From: an uncultured SAR116 cluster alpha proteobacterium
Lineage (GTDB): Bacteria > Pseudomonadota > Alphaproteobacteria > Puniceispirillales > Puniceispirillaceae
DNA length: 42,994 nucleotides
NCBI GenBank assembly: GCA_902518965.1
Contig: CABYIQ010000013.1
Span: 1 to 42,994, forward strand
Direction of reading: 5' to 3'
How positions within the stretch are numbered: the first letter of the stretch is position 1; each line of letters opens with the position of its first letter. The position numbers and the translations under genes were made by a program. Shown one piece after another: positions 1 through 8,025 of this stretch. The notes under the pieces are model-generated. The model saw only the letters and a program-made list of their open reading frames with translations, did no database searches and was not told where the DNA came from.

Positions 1-10
1 TATTCCTTGT

Positions 11-1111
11 TCAGCGGGAAAGCCTAAATAGGCCGCCGTTGGCTTCATCACTGAGCAACAATATGGCTCCGTTAGAGGTAATTTCCACATCTCGTATCCG
101 GCCAATACGTCTGTCCAGAATGACAGACTGGCTGGTGGGTAAATTGTCAGCCAGCTGAACATGATACAACCGCCTGAATTTGAGAGAGGATACCAGCAAG
201 CCGCCCTTCAGCTCAGGAAACATCTGCTTATCATAAAAGGCCATCCCGGACGGGGCGATTGATGGTGTCCAGTGCCAAACAGGATCAGTTGTGCCGGGAA
301 AGCTGGTCAGCCCGTCGCCAACTGGCCCACCAAAATATTCTTTGCCGAAGCTGGCCAGCGGCCAGCCATAATTGGCACCAGCCTGCAATATATTAATCTC
401 ATCACCGCCTTTGGGGCCATGCTCATTTATCCAAACATCGCCAGTTAAAGGGTGAATTGCCATGCCCTGTGGGTTGCGGTGACCTTTTGTAAACAGGCCT
501 GGCGCTCCATTTGGAAAAACAGGGTTATTCTCAGGAATAAGCCCGTTAAGGTTAAGCCGTACAACAGAGCCAGCATGAGATGCGAAATTCTGGGCATTAT
601 CACGCTGGCCCCGGTCACCTATGCTCAGATATAGATATTTATTATGTATCGCTATGCGACAGCCAAAATGAACGGCGCGCGCAGAAACGTCATTTGCCTG
701 AAAAAGGGTCTGTCGATTAATTAGACTGTCCTTTTGCACCTCAGCCCGGTCAAGAGCGGTAACGGCACCTCCGTTAACAGGTTTGCTGTAGCAGATGTAG
801 GCTGAAAGCAGCCCGCTGGTATTTTTGTGTGTTAACACATCCAGTAACCCGCCTTGCCTGCGGGCAAAGACAGCAGGCACATTGGCAATTTTTGTCACAT
901 TGCCAGTGTCCAAATTCATGCGGATTAGAACGCCATCGCGTAAGGTGATGAGTGCCGTTTTGCTATCTATGAGGCTGATTCCCCAGGGATGTGCAAGAGA
1001 TGGTCCGAGCTGCTCAATCTTTACGTCCGCCCCAAGACTCTGCGCAGTGGCTATTGACTGGCTTGCTGTTATAAAACTAAGGCAGAATAAAACCATTCTG
1101 AACAGATTCAT
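11..1111 (-). CDS. PQQ-dependent soluble sugar dehydrogenase (YliI/Asd-like), periplasmic
   Basis: Predicted exported aldose or sorbosone-type dehydrogenase of the glucose/sorbosone dehydrogenase beta-propeller family, which oxidises sugars in the periplasm with PQQ. The N-terminus is a typical signal peptide (hydrophobic stretch MVLFCLSFITA followed by TAQS). Family motifs are present: HFGCRIAI and LSIGDRGQRDNAQN in the middle, KGHRNPQGMAIHP, NEHGPKGGDEIN and GANYGWP further on. About 366 aa, normal for the YliI/Asd group. Two ATGs lie side by side (1114 and 1111). AAGGAG is 3 nt from the first and 6 nt from the second, so the second is preferred. The gene runs away from all neighbours and appears monocistronic. 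No PQQ synthesis genes are visible in the window. The exact sugar cannot be told from sequence. Confidence 0.85.
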   Translation of the reverse strand: MNLFRMVLFCLSFITASQSIATAQSLGADVKIEQLGPSLAHPWGISLIDSKTALITLRDGVLIRMNLDTGNVTKIANVPAVFARRQGGLLDVLTHKNTSGLLSAYICYSKPVNGGAVTALDRAEVQKDSLINRQTLFQANDVSARAVHFGCRIAIHNKYLYLSIGDRGQRDNAQNFASHAGSVVRLNLNGLIPENNPVFPNGAPGLFTKGHRNPQGMAIHPLTGDVWINEHGPKGGDEINILQAGANYGWPLASFGKEYFGGPVGDGLTSFPGTTDPVWHWTPSIAPSGMAFYDKQMFPELKGGLLVSSLKFRRLYHVQLADNLPTSQSVILDRRIGRIRDVEITSNGAILLLSDEANGGLFRLSR

Positions 1112-1220
1112 CATCTTCTCCTTTCAGGCTGTCATATTGATATTAAAATCACCATGGCAGATGAAGAGTATCCTGAATAGCCTGTTGGTCTGCTAGTCTT
1201 TGTGCGGTAGGGTGACGGTC

Positions 1221-1733
1221 ATGAATTATAATTTGATAATCCGCGCTTTTTATTCTGAAGATGCTGATGCTGTGACAGCAATTTACCGTCACCATGTGCT
1301 GACAGGCACAGCGACTTTTGAAGAGCATCCGCCCAAAACAGAAGAAATGCTTCGCCGTCTGTCTGGCCTAACTAAAACAGGGTTCCCTGTGCTTGTGGCC
1401 TGCACGTCAGATGATGAGGTGACAGGCTTCGCCTATGCCGGGCCTTACAAGGCCCGTTCAGCCTATCGTTTTACGGTGGAGGATTCTATTTATGTAGGCC
1501 CCGACCATAAACGCAAAGGGATAGGCCGGGCCTTGCTTATGCAGTTGATTTCAGAATGCAGGCAGCGTGAATTTAAACAAATTCTTGCTGTTATTGGCGA
1601 TTCCGATAATCAGGGTTCAATCGGTCTGCACAGTGCCTGCGGATTTGTTCACGTGGGTACAGCTAATAATCTTGGCTTTAAATTCAGCCGCTGGCTTGAT
1701 GTGGTGTTTATGCAATTATCTCTTGAGGTATAA
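1221..1733 (+). CDS. GNAT acetyltransferase, phosphinothricin-acetyltransferase-like
   Basis: Single-domain GNAT N-acetyltransferase of about 170 aa, of the PAT/MnaT type that acetylates small amines such as methionine derivatives or phosphinothricin with acetyl-CoA. Seen: the early segment AVTAIYRHHVLTGTATFEE, the central AYAGPYKARSAYRFTVEDSIYV, the acetyl-CoA pyrophosphate loop HKRKGIGRALL (R/Q-x-x-G-x-G/A type) and the C-terminal GLHSACGFVHVGT followed by KFSRWLDVVFMQ. This whole pattern is characteristic of the PAT subgroup. ATG 1221 is preferred over the upstream in-frame TTG at 1200 and GTG at 1212, because family members start right at the beta-strand NYNLIIR. Its promoter must lie in the short divergent gap with the sugar dehydrogenase. 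Actual substrate is unknown. Confidence 0.85.
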   Translation: MNYNLIIRAFYSEDADAVTAIYRHHVLTGTATFEEHPPKTEEMLRRLSGLTKTGFPVLVACTSDDEVTGFAYAGPYKARSAYRFTVEDSIYVGPDHKRKGIGRALLMQLISECRQREFKQILAVIGDSDNQGSIGLHSACGFVHVGTANNLGFKFSRWLDVVFMQLSLEV

Positions 1734-1989
1734 ACGACTAAGAAGAGCATTTTAGGTTCCAGCCGAAACTTAAAGATTGCAGGATAAACCAGATTGCCCA
1801 TAATTCACAAAAATAAAAATAAATTACTAATTAAATTTGAATTAAAGAACTATTTTACTTATTTCCTGCTAAAATATTGAGAAATTAAAAATATATTTTA
1901 ATTATGTCCTTAATATTAAAGTTGCGGTGGTGCTGAACTCTGGTTTTTGGGGAAGTGGCCGGCACCGCAAGGATTTGAAGGAGCTAATT
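1734..1989. other. AT-rich intergenic region upstream of the sulfur module
   Basis: No credible gene. About 1795-1925 is almost entirely A and T, in clear contrast to its surroundings. It probably contains the promoter, perhaps with an UP-like A-tract element, for the downstream sulfurtransferase-transporter operon. I cannot fix a unique -35/-10 pair because many TATAAT-like hexamers are possible. AAGGAG at 1978-1983 is the ribosome binding site for the ATG at 1990. Confidence 0.5.
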
Positions 1990-2967
1990 ATGACAATTTT
2001 CAATCGGGTTATCTTGGCCATTCTGTTGTGGGCCACTCTGGGTGCAGGCACAACGTTGGCATCAATAGTTCAGCCGCTAGTAAATACAGATTGGGTTGCT
2101 AACAATCTAGATAATAAAAAAGTCGTTTTAATTGATTTGCGGAATAAAATCGATGAGGGCAGTTATGAAACATATCTTGATGGGCACATCCCATCATCTA
2201 TTCATTCAGATTATCTGAAAGATGGATGGCGTGTCGGCCGAGATGATGTCGTTGGTTTGTTGCCAACAGAAACGCAGTTTGAAGCTTTGGCTCGCAAGCT
2301 GGGGGTATCACAGGACAGCCATGTTGTGCTGATCCCTGCTGGCGTTAGTTCAACCGATTTTGGATCATCTGCGCGGGCCTACTGGACGTTTAAGGTGTTT
2401 GGGCATGAAAATGTATCTATCCTAAATGGCGGTTATGCGGCTTGGTTAGCTGCCCATCCAGAGCTTATTGAGCGCGGAGCGCCGGTCTCTCCGGCACCAG
2501 GTAATTTTGTCGCCCGGTTTCAACCGCAAGGCTACATCGCAGCTGATGAGGTTGCCCAGCTTGTCGGCAAGACAGACACTGCTACACTTCTGGATGGTCG
2601 TAACGAGGCGCAATATTATGGCGAAGCCAAGCATCCAAAAGCTGCCCAGCCTGGCCGAATTCCAGGTGCTCAGCTGCTGTTTCAGGAAATAGCCTATGAT
2701 GTCGATAATAACCAGTTAAAGTCAGTTGGAGAGTTGCAGGCACTTTACGCTGATGTCCGCTTAGATCAGCCAGTTATCAGCTATTGCAATACTGGTCACT
2801 GGGCAGCAACAAACTGGTTTGTGCTGTCAGAAATCCTGGGCCGTAAGGATGTAAAGCTATATGATGGGTCAATGGTTGAATGGACAGCTGATGCGGATAA
2901 TCCGCTTGAGATAGGAAAATCAAACCTCCAGAAAATTAAAGGCTTTTTCAAGTCTGTTCTGGGGTAA
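1990..2967 (+). CDS. Exported two-domain sulfurtransferase (rhodanese / 3-mercaptopyruvate sulfurtransferase family)
   Basis: Thiosulfate- or mercaptopyruvate-type sulfurtransferase of about 325 aa with two rhodanese domains. The N-terminus (TIFNRVILAILLWATLGAGTTLASI) is a signal peptide or membrane anchor, so the enzyme acts outside the cytoplasm. Domain 1 (about residues 30-160) carries VLIDLRNKID, GHIPSSIHSDY and SILNGGYAAW and lacks the catalytic cysteine. Domain 2 (about 190-310) carries LLDGRNEAQYYG, GRIPGAQ and the active loop YCNTGHWA with cysteine 266. The CNTGHWA loop differs from the usual MST (CGSGVTA) and TST (CRKGVT) loops, so the sulfur donor is uncertain. The ATG at 1990 has AAGGAG 6 nt upstream; an in-frame upstream extension from 1927 is rejected. 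It lies 87 bp before a YeeE-type sulfur transporter, which suggests it prepares or releases sulfane sulfur for import. Confidence 0.88.
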   Translation: MTIFNRVILAILLWATLGAGTTLASIVQPLVNTDWVANNLDNKKVVLIDLRNKIDEGSYETYLDGHIPSSIHSDYLKDGWRVGRDDVVGLLPTETQFEALARKLGVSQDSHVVLIPAGVSSTDFGSSARAYWTFKVFGHENVSILNGGYAAWLAAHPELIERGAPVSPAPGNFVARFQPQGYIAADEVAQLVGKTDTATLLDGRNEAQYYGEAKHPKAAQPGRIPGAQLLFQEIAYDVDNNQLKSVGELQALYADVRLDQPVISYCNTGHWAATNWFVLSEILGRKDVKLYDGSMVEWTADADNPLEIGKSNLQKIKGFFKSVLG

Positions 2968-3054
2968 GATAGCCGCAGATCAACATGTGAATACGGGCAG
3001 GCGCTTGCAAAAGTGTTCTGCCTGAATTCAGCTTATTTGTATTTGGAGCAGATT

Positions 3055-4194
3055 ATGTCAAAAGCAGCAAGCATGCCATCAGCTGTCCGCCGGCCATTGT
3101 CCTTTGAAAGGGGCAGTCTGGCCCTTTTTGCAAGCCTTGCAGTGTTGATCGCGGGATTAGTTAGTCTTGATACAGGCCTGACAGGTGTTGGACTCTTTAT
3201 TCTTGGTGGCTTGTTAGGGGCAATGTTTTTACTTTTCCAATACGGCTTTGCGTCTGTCTGGCGACATGCGCTGGTGCGGGGTGAGGTAATGGGGCTTGCC
3301 GCCCATTTTCTGCTTATTGGCTTGTGTGCGATTGTCTTTATTCCGGCATCTTCGCTGGGGCTGAGCGCGGCCGGGACCGTTGCCCCAGTGACTATTTCGT
3401 TATTTGTCGGGGCCTTTATTTTTGGCCTCGGCATGCAGCTTGCAAATGGCTGCGGATCTGGCGTGTTGTACAGCTTTGGGAGCGGTTCAGGCCGGATGAT
3501 GGTTGCGCTGCCATTTTTCATCATAGGCTCTGTTCTGGGATCATTTTTGCTGCCATCTGCATTAGGCTGGGGATCAGCAGGGCCGGTGGCCATTGCAGGC
3601 GGTCTGTCTGATGGTCTGCGCACAATTGTCAATCTGGCTTTCATTAGTGTGGCTGGTTTTGGTTTTTATCTGCTGGGGCGCCACCGTGGCCAACAGCTCT
3701 CAAAACGTCTGGTGCTAGCGTGTCTGATTATTGCTGCATTATGCTGGGCTGTTTTTGTGCTGTCTGGTCATCCCTGGGGCGTTACGTTTGGCTTTACCTT
3801 ATGGGGCGCAAAACTAGCGCAGGATATTGGCATACCTGTAGAAAATTTCACTTTCTGGCAGTGGCCGGGCCCTGCGCGCGCATTAAGCCATTCGCTGTTA
3901 TCAGATATATCCAGCCTGATGAATATAGGTATGGTTTTGGGGGCAGCCATGGTTGCCGCTGGTTCTGGTCAGCTCTCACGTCAAAACTGGCCTTCAGGAC
4001 AGCAGTTGGTTGCTGCAGCCGTTGGGGGAGTTTTGATGGGAATTGGGGCAAGACTGTCGTTTGGCTGTAATATTGGAGCCTTTCTGGGTGGAATTGCCTC
4101 TGGCTCATTGCATGGCTGGATCTGGTTTGTTGTGGCGATGACGGGCAGCTGGGCAGGCATTCAGATACGCCCGCGCTTCGGACTGGAAAAATAG
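3055..4194 (+). CDS. YeeE/YedE-type sulfur (thiosulfate) transporter, TsuA-like
   Basis: Integral membrane protein of about 379 aa of the YeeE/YedE sulfur-transport family (Pfam Sulf_transp), whose characterised member TsuA imports thiosulfate. Many hydrophobic helices alternate with small-residue-rich loops. The two pseudo-symmetric cysteine signatures are visible: MQLANGCGSGVLYSFGSGSG with Cys133 and RLSFGCNIGAFLGGIASGS with Cys338. In the family these cysteines line the pore and relay thiosulfate. ATG 3055 has GGAG at 3045-3048; the longer reading frame starting at GTG 3013 is not favoured. The gene follows the exported sulfurtransferase and precedes a small Cys-rich membrane protein by 13 bp, so the three probably form one operon. 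The transported species (thiosulfate, persulfide or another) is inferred, not shown. Confidence 0.85.
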   Translation: MSKAASMPSAVRRPLSFERGSLALFASLAVLIAGLVSLDTGLTGVGLFILGGLLGAMFLLFQYGFASVWRHALVRGEVMGLAAHFLLIGLCAIVFIPASSLGLSAAGTVAPVTISLFVGAFIFGLGMQLANGCGSGVLYSFGSGSGRMMVALPFFIIGSVLGSFLLPSALGWGSAGPVAIAGGLSDGLRTIVNLAFISVAGFGFYLLGRHRGQQLSKRLVLACLIIAALCWAVFVLSGHPWGVTFGFTLWGAKLAQDIGIPVENFTFWQWPGPARALSHSLLSDISSLMNIGMVLGAAMVAAGSGQLSRQNWPSGQQLVAAAVGGVLMGIGARLSFGCNIGAFLGGIASGSLHGWIWFVVAMTGSWAGIQIRPRFGLEK

Positions 4195-4207
4195 GCAGGA
4201 CGTAGCA

Positions 4208-4378
4208 ATGATACTTTCACCAAAGAAAATTTATCTGATGCTAATCGTTCTTGGCGCTATCCTCATGACGTTTGATCATTTGACCAGCAACGCGTTGACT
4301 GATGTCGTCTCGCCGTCTGGGCTCGGCAATGCCTGTGCGCCCTGCGGTGCGCCTTGTGTTGATAACCAGTCAAAATAG
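4208..4378 (+). CDS. Small membrane-anchored Cys-rich protein (56 aa), unknown function
   Basis: Short gene not matching any family I recognise. It encodes 56 aa: a basic start (MILSPKKIY), one hydrophobic helix of about 14-16 residues (LMLIVLGAILMTF), a polar linker, then the cysteine cluster NACAPCGAPCVDNQSK at the C-terminus. It starts 13 bp after the transporter stop codon and has AGGA at 4197-4200, 7 nt before the ATG, so translation and co-transcription with the sulfur transporter are plausible. The three cysteines (CxxCxxxC) in a small anchored protein beside a sulfurtransferase and a thiosulfate-type permease suggest a sulfur carrier, redox partner or metal-binding accessory. That is inference from context only. 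It stops 17 bp before the convergent carbonic anhydrase gene. Confidence 0.6.
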   Translation: MILSPKKIYLMLIVLGAILMTFDHLTSNALTDVVSPSGLGNACAPCGAPCVDNQSK

Positions 4379-4395
4379 CAGCAGAGATAAGCTGT

Positions 4396-4992
4396 TCAGT
4401 TTGTTTTTGGTGGCAAAGGTACAGGCGTGAATTTATAAGGTCCGCCGGCAAGGCCAAGCCTGGCTGCCCGTCCGAATTCAACATATTTATGCGCAGTCTG
4501 CAAGAACTTGTGCTGTGTGGCTTCATCTAGTTCGCGCATTAGCTTTGCCGGGCTACCCGCCCATAACTGGCCGGAAGGGACAGTTTTACCAGGTGGCACA
4601 AGCGCACCAGCTGCCACCATTGCACCGCTTTCCACGACAGCCCCGTCCAGCACAATAGCGCCCATACCAACAAAGCTATTATCCTGCAGGGTACAGGCAT
4701 GGACAATAGCGCCATGACCAACTGTGACATATTCACCGATGATAGTTGGCAATGTTCCTGAATCAATATGCACCACTGAATTATCCTGAATATTGCTGCC
4801 CTTGCCGATAGTGATGTAATTGGCATCACCGCGCAGGGTCACATTGTGCCAGATGGAACAGTCCGCGCCGATACGAACAGAGCCCATAATAGCAGCAGTA
4901 CTGGCGATGTAGGCTGTGTTGTCAATATCCGGCCAGTTATCGCAATATGCCTCAATAAACGGGCCCGAAAGTGATGAGGGTGTGTTCAGCAT
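4396..4992 (-). CDS. Gamma-carbonic anhydrase family protein (left-handed beta-helix)
   Basis: Hexapeptide-repeat protein of about 198 aa of the gamma-carbonic anhydrase / CaiE / PaaY group. Repeats such as AAIMGSVRIGADCSIWHNVTLRG run through residues 30-140, with the C-terminal cap WAGSPAKLMRELDE. The three zinc-binding histidines appear to be present (VVHIDS, then VGHGAIVHACTL). An arginine and aspartate in LRGDANYITIGKG also fit the family. The start ATG at 4992 has GGAGAG a few nt upstream. It lies 57 bp after the stop of the malonyl-CoA synthetase-like gene on the same strand, so the two are probably co-transcribed. Family members may hydrate CO2 or act on CoA-thioesters (PaaY), and the link to an acyl-CoA ligase leaves both open. 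Confidence 0.85.
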   Translation of the reverse strand: MLNTPSSLSGPFIEAYCDNWPDIDNTAYIASTAAIMGSVRIGADCSIWHNVTLRGDANYITIGKGSNIQDNSVVHIDSGTLPTIIGEYVTVGHGAIVHACTLQDNSFVGMGAIVLDGAVVESGAMVAAGALVPPGKTVPSGQLWAGSPAKLMRELDEATQHKFLQTAHKYVEFGRAARLGLAGGPYKFTPVPLPPKTN

Positions 4993-5049
4993 TATGGTCT
5001 CTCCATTTCCTCCACAGAACAGGATAATCTGTAATATGGACCTGTTTGT

Positions 5050-6555
5050 TTAAACAAACAATTCTTTGTGTTCTGTGCGCAGCGCAACTTTCTGTACCTT
5101 GCCCATTGTGTTTCGCGGCAGAGCATCAACAAAAAACACAGCTTTAGGCTGCTTGAATTTCGCCAGCTTATCAGCCAAGAACTCCATGACGCTTTCTTCA
5201 TTCAATGTTTTGTCTGCTGCCACAATAATAGCAACAACAGCCTCACCAAAGTCAGGATGTGGTACACCAATCACAGCTGATTCATTGACCCCTTCCAGCT
5301 CATCTATCATACTTTCAATTTCCTTTGGATAGACATTCAGCCCGCCAGAAATGATTAAATCCTTATCCCGCCCGACAATGACGACATAGCCATGCTCGTC
5401 AATTCGAGCCATGTCCCCGGTGATAAAGAACCCGTCATCGCGGAAGGATTCTTCTGTCTTTTCAGGCATTTGCCAGTACCCTGTGAACACATTATCGCCT
5501 TTCAGCTCAATTATGCCAATCTCACCATCAGGCACTGATTTACCTGTTTTAGCATCTGCAATCCGCAGCTCAACACCTGGCAGTGGCACGCCAACTGTGC
5601 CAGCTATCCTCTCGCCATCATAAGGGTTTGATGTACTCATATTGGTTTCGGTCATTCCGTATCGCTCAAGTATTTTCTTACCCGTGCGGGCGGCAAAGCT
5701 TTTATGCGTTTCAGCCAAAAGTGGGGCAGAGCCGGAAATGAAGAGGCGCATATGCTGGCTGGCTTCGCGGGTGAACCGCTCCTCATTTAGCAATCTTGTA
5801 TAAAAAGTGGGAACCCCCATCATTGTTGTAGCTTGCGGCAAGAAAGACAGCGCTTTATCAGCGTCGAATTTTGGCAAAAAGATCATGCTACCCCCAACCA
5901 TGGCCAGCAGATTGCAGGCCACAAACAAACCATGGGTGTGATATATTGGCAGCATATGCAACAACACGTCATCTTCTTTAAACTGCCAAAAATCACGCAA
6001 CACCTCTGTGTTGGAGTGCAGGTTACGATGACAGAGCTGCGCACCTTTGGACCGGCCGGTTGTGCCTGAAGTGTATAGAATAGCAGCTAGATCCTCAGAG
6101 CCTCTAGCAACGGTTTCAAACTGAGCGGCTTGCTGCTCTGCTAGCGTAGGGAGGGTGCCGCTTTCATCTGCATTCAGGGTGAGCAAATTTGCCCCTTGCG
6201 CTTCTGCTATGGGGGTGACGGCCTGTTTGGCCTTTTCATCAATAACAACCAGACGGGCTTCCGCATTGGAAATAAAATAGTCTAGTTCATGGGCGGTGTA
6301 GCTTGTATTCAAAGGCAGATAAACACCACCAGCCTTAATTGTTGCCACATAAAGAGCAAGCTGGGTATTTGATTTGGCCGCTTGTACTGCGACTCTGTCT
6401 CCTGTTTTCAGACCACTGGCAATCAGCGCACGCGCCAGCTTATTCACCTGTTCATGAAAAGTGGCATAGGATAATGTCTGTGTCTCGCCAATCAGGAAAG
6501 GTTTTGGATTATCTTCATGCGGGGCGAATACATGATCATAAAGATGGTTGCTCAT
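5050..6555 (-). CDS. matB: Acyl-CoA ligase, malonyl-CoA synthetase (MatB) type
   Basis: AMP-forming acyl-CoA synthetase of about 501 aa in the ANL superfamily, most like MatB, which makes malonyl-CoA from malonate, ATP and CoA. Seen in order: DRVAVQAAKSNTQLALYVA and AGGVYLPLNTSYT (strongly MatB-like), the P-loop AILYTSGTTGRSKGA, HMLPIYHTHGLF, ERYGMTETNMST, the hinge FFITGDMARID, and GRDKDLIISGGLNVYPKEIE with the C-terminal catalytic lysine region PRNTMGKVQK. The start is placed at the ATG at 6555, with AAAGG upstream. An in-frame ATG at 6609 would add 18 residues but has no ribosome binding site. No malonyl-CoA decarboxylase (MatA) is adjacent. The partner gene is the gamma-carbonic anhydrase. 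Substrates such as methylmalonate are also possible. Confidence 0.8.
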   Translation of the reverse strand: MSNHLYDHVFAPHEDNPKPFLIGETQTLSYATFHEQVNKLARALIASGLKTGDRVAVQAAKSNTQLALYVATIKAGGVYLPLNTSYTAHELDYFISNAEARLVVIDEKAKQAVTPIAEAQGANLLTLNADESGTLPTLAEQQAAQFETVARGSEDLAAILYTSGTTGRSKGAQLCHRNLHSNTEVLRDFWQFKEDDVLLHMLPIYHTHGLFVACNLLAMVGGSMIFLPKFDADKALSFLPQATTMMGVPTFYTRLLNEERFTREASQHMRLFISGSAPLLAETHKSFAARTGKKILERYGMTETNMSTSNPYDGERIAGTVGVPLPGVELRIADAKTGKSVPDGEIGIIELKGDNVFTGYWQMPEKTEESFRDDGFFITGDMARIDEHGYVVIVGRDKDLIISGGLNVYPKEIESMIDELEGVNESAVIGVPHPDFGEAVVAIIVAADKTLNEESVMEFLADKLAKFKQPKAVFFVDALPRNTMGKVQKVALRTEHKELFV

Positions 6556-6724
6556 TATAAGGGGACCTTTCTTTCTGTCACAAGGCCAGGACTTTTCGGA
6601 ATTAAGCATAGATCAAAGTGGAGATCTACCTCTTCAGGGGCCTTATGCAAAACCATCTTTGCTCGCATCGCTTCCATCAGATGAGATCTAGTTTTTAGCC
6701 TTGCGGAAGGCGCGATTAACCATG

Positions 6725-6754
6725 TTGACAGCTAGACAGTAAAGCGTCTTAATT
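6725..6754 (+). promoter_or_regulatory. Possible promoter for the CoA-transferase operon
   Basis: TTGACA at 6725-6730 is a perfect -35 hexamer. TTAATT at 6749-6754, with an 18-nt spacer, is a weak -10. The GTATAC operator-like palindrome begins immediately downstream, a position where a bound repressor would block transcription. The -10 is poor, so the call is tentative. Confidence 0.35.
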
Positions 6755-6767
6755 TGGTATACAATAT
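6752..6767. promoter_or_regulatory. Putative GntR-family operator, site 1 (upstream of CoA-transferase operon)
   Basis: The core palindrome GTATAC is at 6757-6762. On the reverse strand the site reads ATATTGTATACCAAATT and shares GTATACCAAA with sites at 10883 and 19281, and GTATACCAAATT with the 10883 site. It fits the general GntR operator pattern yGTM-KACy. It sits in the divergent gap between the malonyl-CoA synthetase-like gene and the CoA-transferase gene, 78 bp before the latter's ATG. Confidence 0.6.
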
Positions 6768-6840
6768 TTTAGTTTACTCCTCTTGCAGGTGGTGTTGCAT
6801 GCCTCATTCCTGCAGCAGTCATGTATAAAAGGATTTTGTT

Positions 6841-8025
6841 ATGGCATTTGAGCCGTCTTGTCCCATTCTCGATCATATAACCGTGCTTGACCTGACCCGC
6901 GTACGATCAGGTCCGACCTGTGTGCGTCAACTTGCGGATTGGGGAGCAAATGTACTTAAGATAGAAACACCATCTGAGGCTGGGTCGGATATGGGGGGAA
7001 CACGTGACAGTTCTGACTTTCAGAATCTGCAGCGCAATAAACGATCTATGGTGCTTGACCTGAAATCTGATGCAGGTAAATCCATTTTTTTAAAGATGGC
7101 AGAAACAGCAGATGTTATCGTTGAAAATTACCGGCCTGATGTTAAACATCGTCTTGGCATTGATTATGAGACTATAAAGTCGTTTAACCCTCGCATTGTT
7201 TATGCGTCTATCTCTGGTTTTGGTCAGGATGGTCCATTATCAAAGCGGCCTGGATTTGACCAGATTGCCCAAGGTATGGGTGGGTTGATGTCAATTACAG
7301 GTGCTCCTGGGCAGGGGCCGATGCGGGTCGGTATTCCGATTGCTGATTTAACTGCTGGCGGTTTTGCTGCGCAGGGTGTTTTGCTGGCACTTCTTGGACG
7401 CGAGAAAACAGGTGAGGGGCAGTGGGTGCAAACTTCGCTTTTGCAGGCCCAGATCGCCATGCTAGATTTTCAAGCAACTCGGTGGCTTATGGACTCAGAA
7501 GTGCCTCCTCAAGCAGGAAACAATCACCCTACTTCCATACCAACAGGGGTTTTTGAAACAAGTGATGGGTTCATAAATATCGCTGCTGTCGGACAACATA
7601 TTTGGAAGAGGTTCAAGGAAGAAGTTGGGGATAGTAGATTAGATGATGAGATGTTTGAAACACGAGATAGTCGAAGTGAAAACCGTGACCTTTTGGGCGA
7701 ACTCATAAATGAAAATATGAAAAAAGATAGCAGCAAAAATTGGATAAAACGACTTAATGCTGCTGGCGTCCCAAGTGGTGAGATCAATACCATTGATAAA
7801 GTCTTCTCAAATGAACAGGTCCGTCATCTGGGTATTGCCCGGGATATGAACAGCATCGAGCGGGGCGCAGTTCAGGTAGTGGGTCAACCAATTATCATGA
7901 GCAATGCGGATCCCTCTATTCAACGCCCGCCCCCAGGCAAAGGTGAACATAGCCGCGAGATACTTGCCGAATATGGATATAGCGATGCCGAGATTGATGC
8001 GTTTGCTAATAAGGGTGTGATATGA
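6841..8025 (+). CDS. Class III (CaiB/BaiF/formyl-CoA transferase family) CoA-transferase
   Basis: CoA-transferase of about 394 aa that moves CoA from one acyl-CoA to another carboxylate. Motifs of the family: an N-terminal LDHITVLDLTRVRSGPTCVRQLADWGA, KIETPSEAG, NLQRNKRSMVLDLKSDAG, VENYRPDV, SISGFGQDGP, then RPGFDQIAQGMGGLMS, in which Asp140 is the expected catalytic aspartate that forms the acyl anhydride. ATG 6841 has AAAAGGA about 7 nt upstream. The stop overlaps the start of the crotonase gene by 4 bp (ATGA), showing translational coupling. It is the first gene of a three-gene operon behind a putative GntR operator. Donor and acceptor acids cannot be named. It may activate the acid imported by the TTT transporter. 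Confidence 0.88.
   Translation: MAFEPSCPILDHITVLDLTRVRSGPTCVRQLADWGANVLKIETPSEAGSDMGGTRDSSDFQNLQRNKRSMVLDLKSDAGKSIFLKMAETADVIVENYRPDVKHRLGIDYETIKSFNPRIVYASISGFGQDGPLSKRPGFDQIAQGMGGLMSITGAPGQGPMRVGIPIADLTAGGFAAQGVLLALLGREKTGEGQWVQTSLLQAQIAMLDFQATRWLMDSEVPPQAGNNHPTSIPTGVFETSDGFINIAAVGQHIWKRFKEEVGDSRLDDEMFETRDSRSENRDLLGELINENMKKDSSKNWIKRLNAAGVPSGEINTIDKVFSNEQVRHLGIARDMNSIERGAVQVVGQPIIMSNADPSIQRPPPGKGEHSREILAEYGYSDAEIDAFANKGVI

Noticed and set aside
1927-1989. Upstream extension of the sulfurtransferase
   Set aside because: It would hide the signal peptide, and AAGGAG is correctly placed only for ATG 1990.
3033-3644. 203-aa reverse-strand reading frame within the sulfur transporter gene
   Set aside because: Antisense shadow with low-complexity P/A/K composition and no family resemblance.
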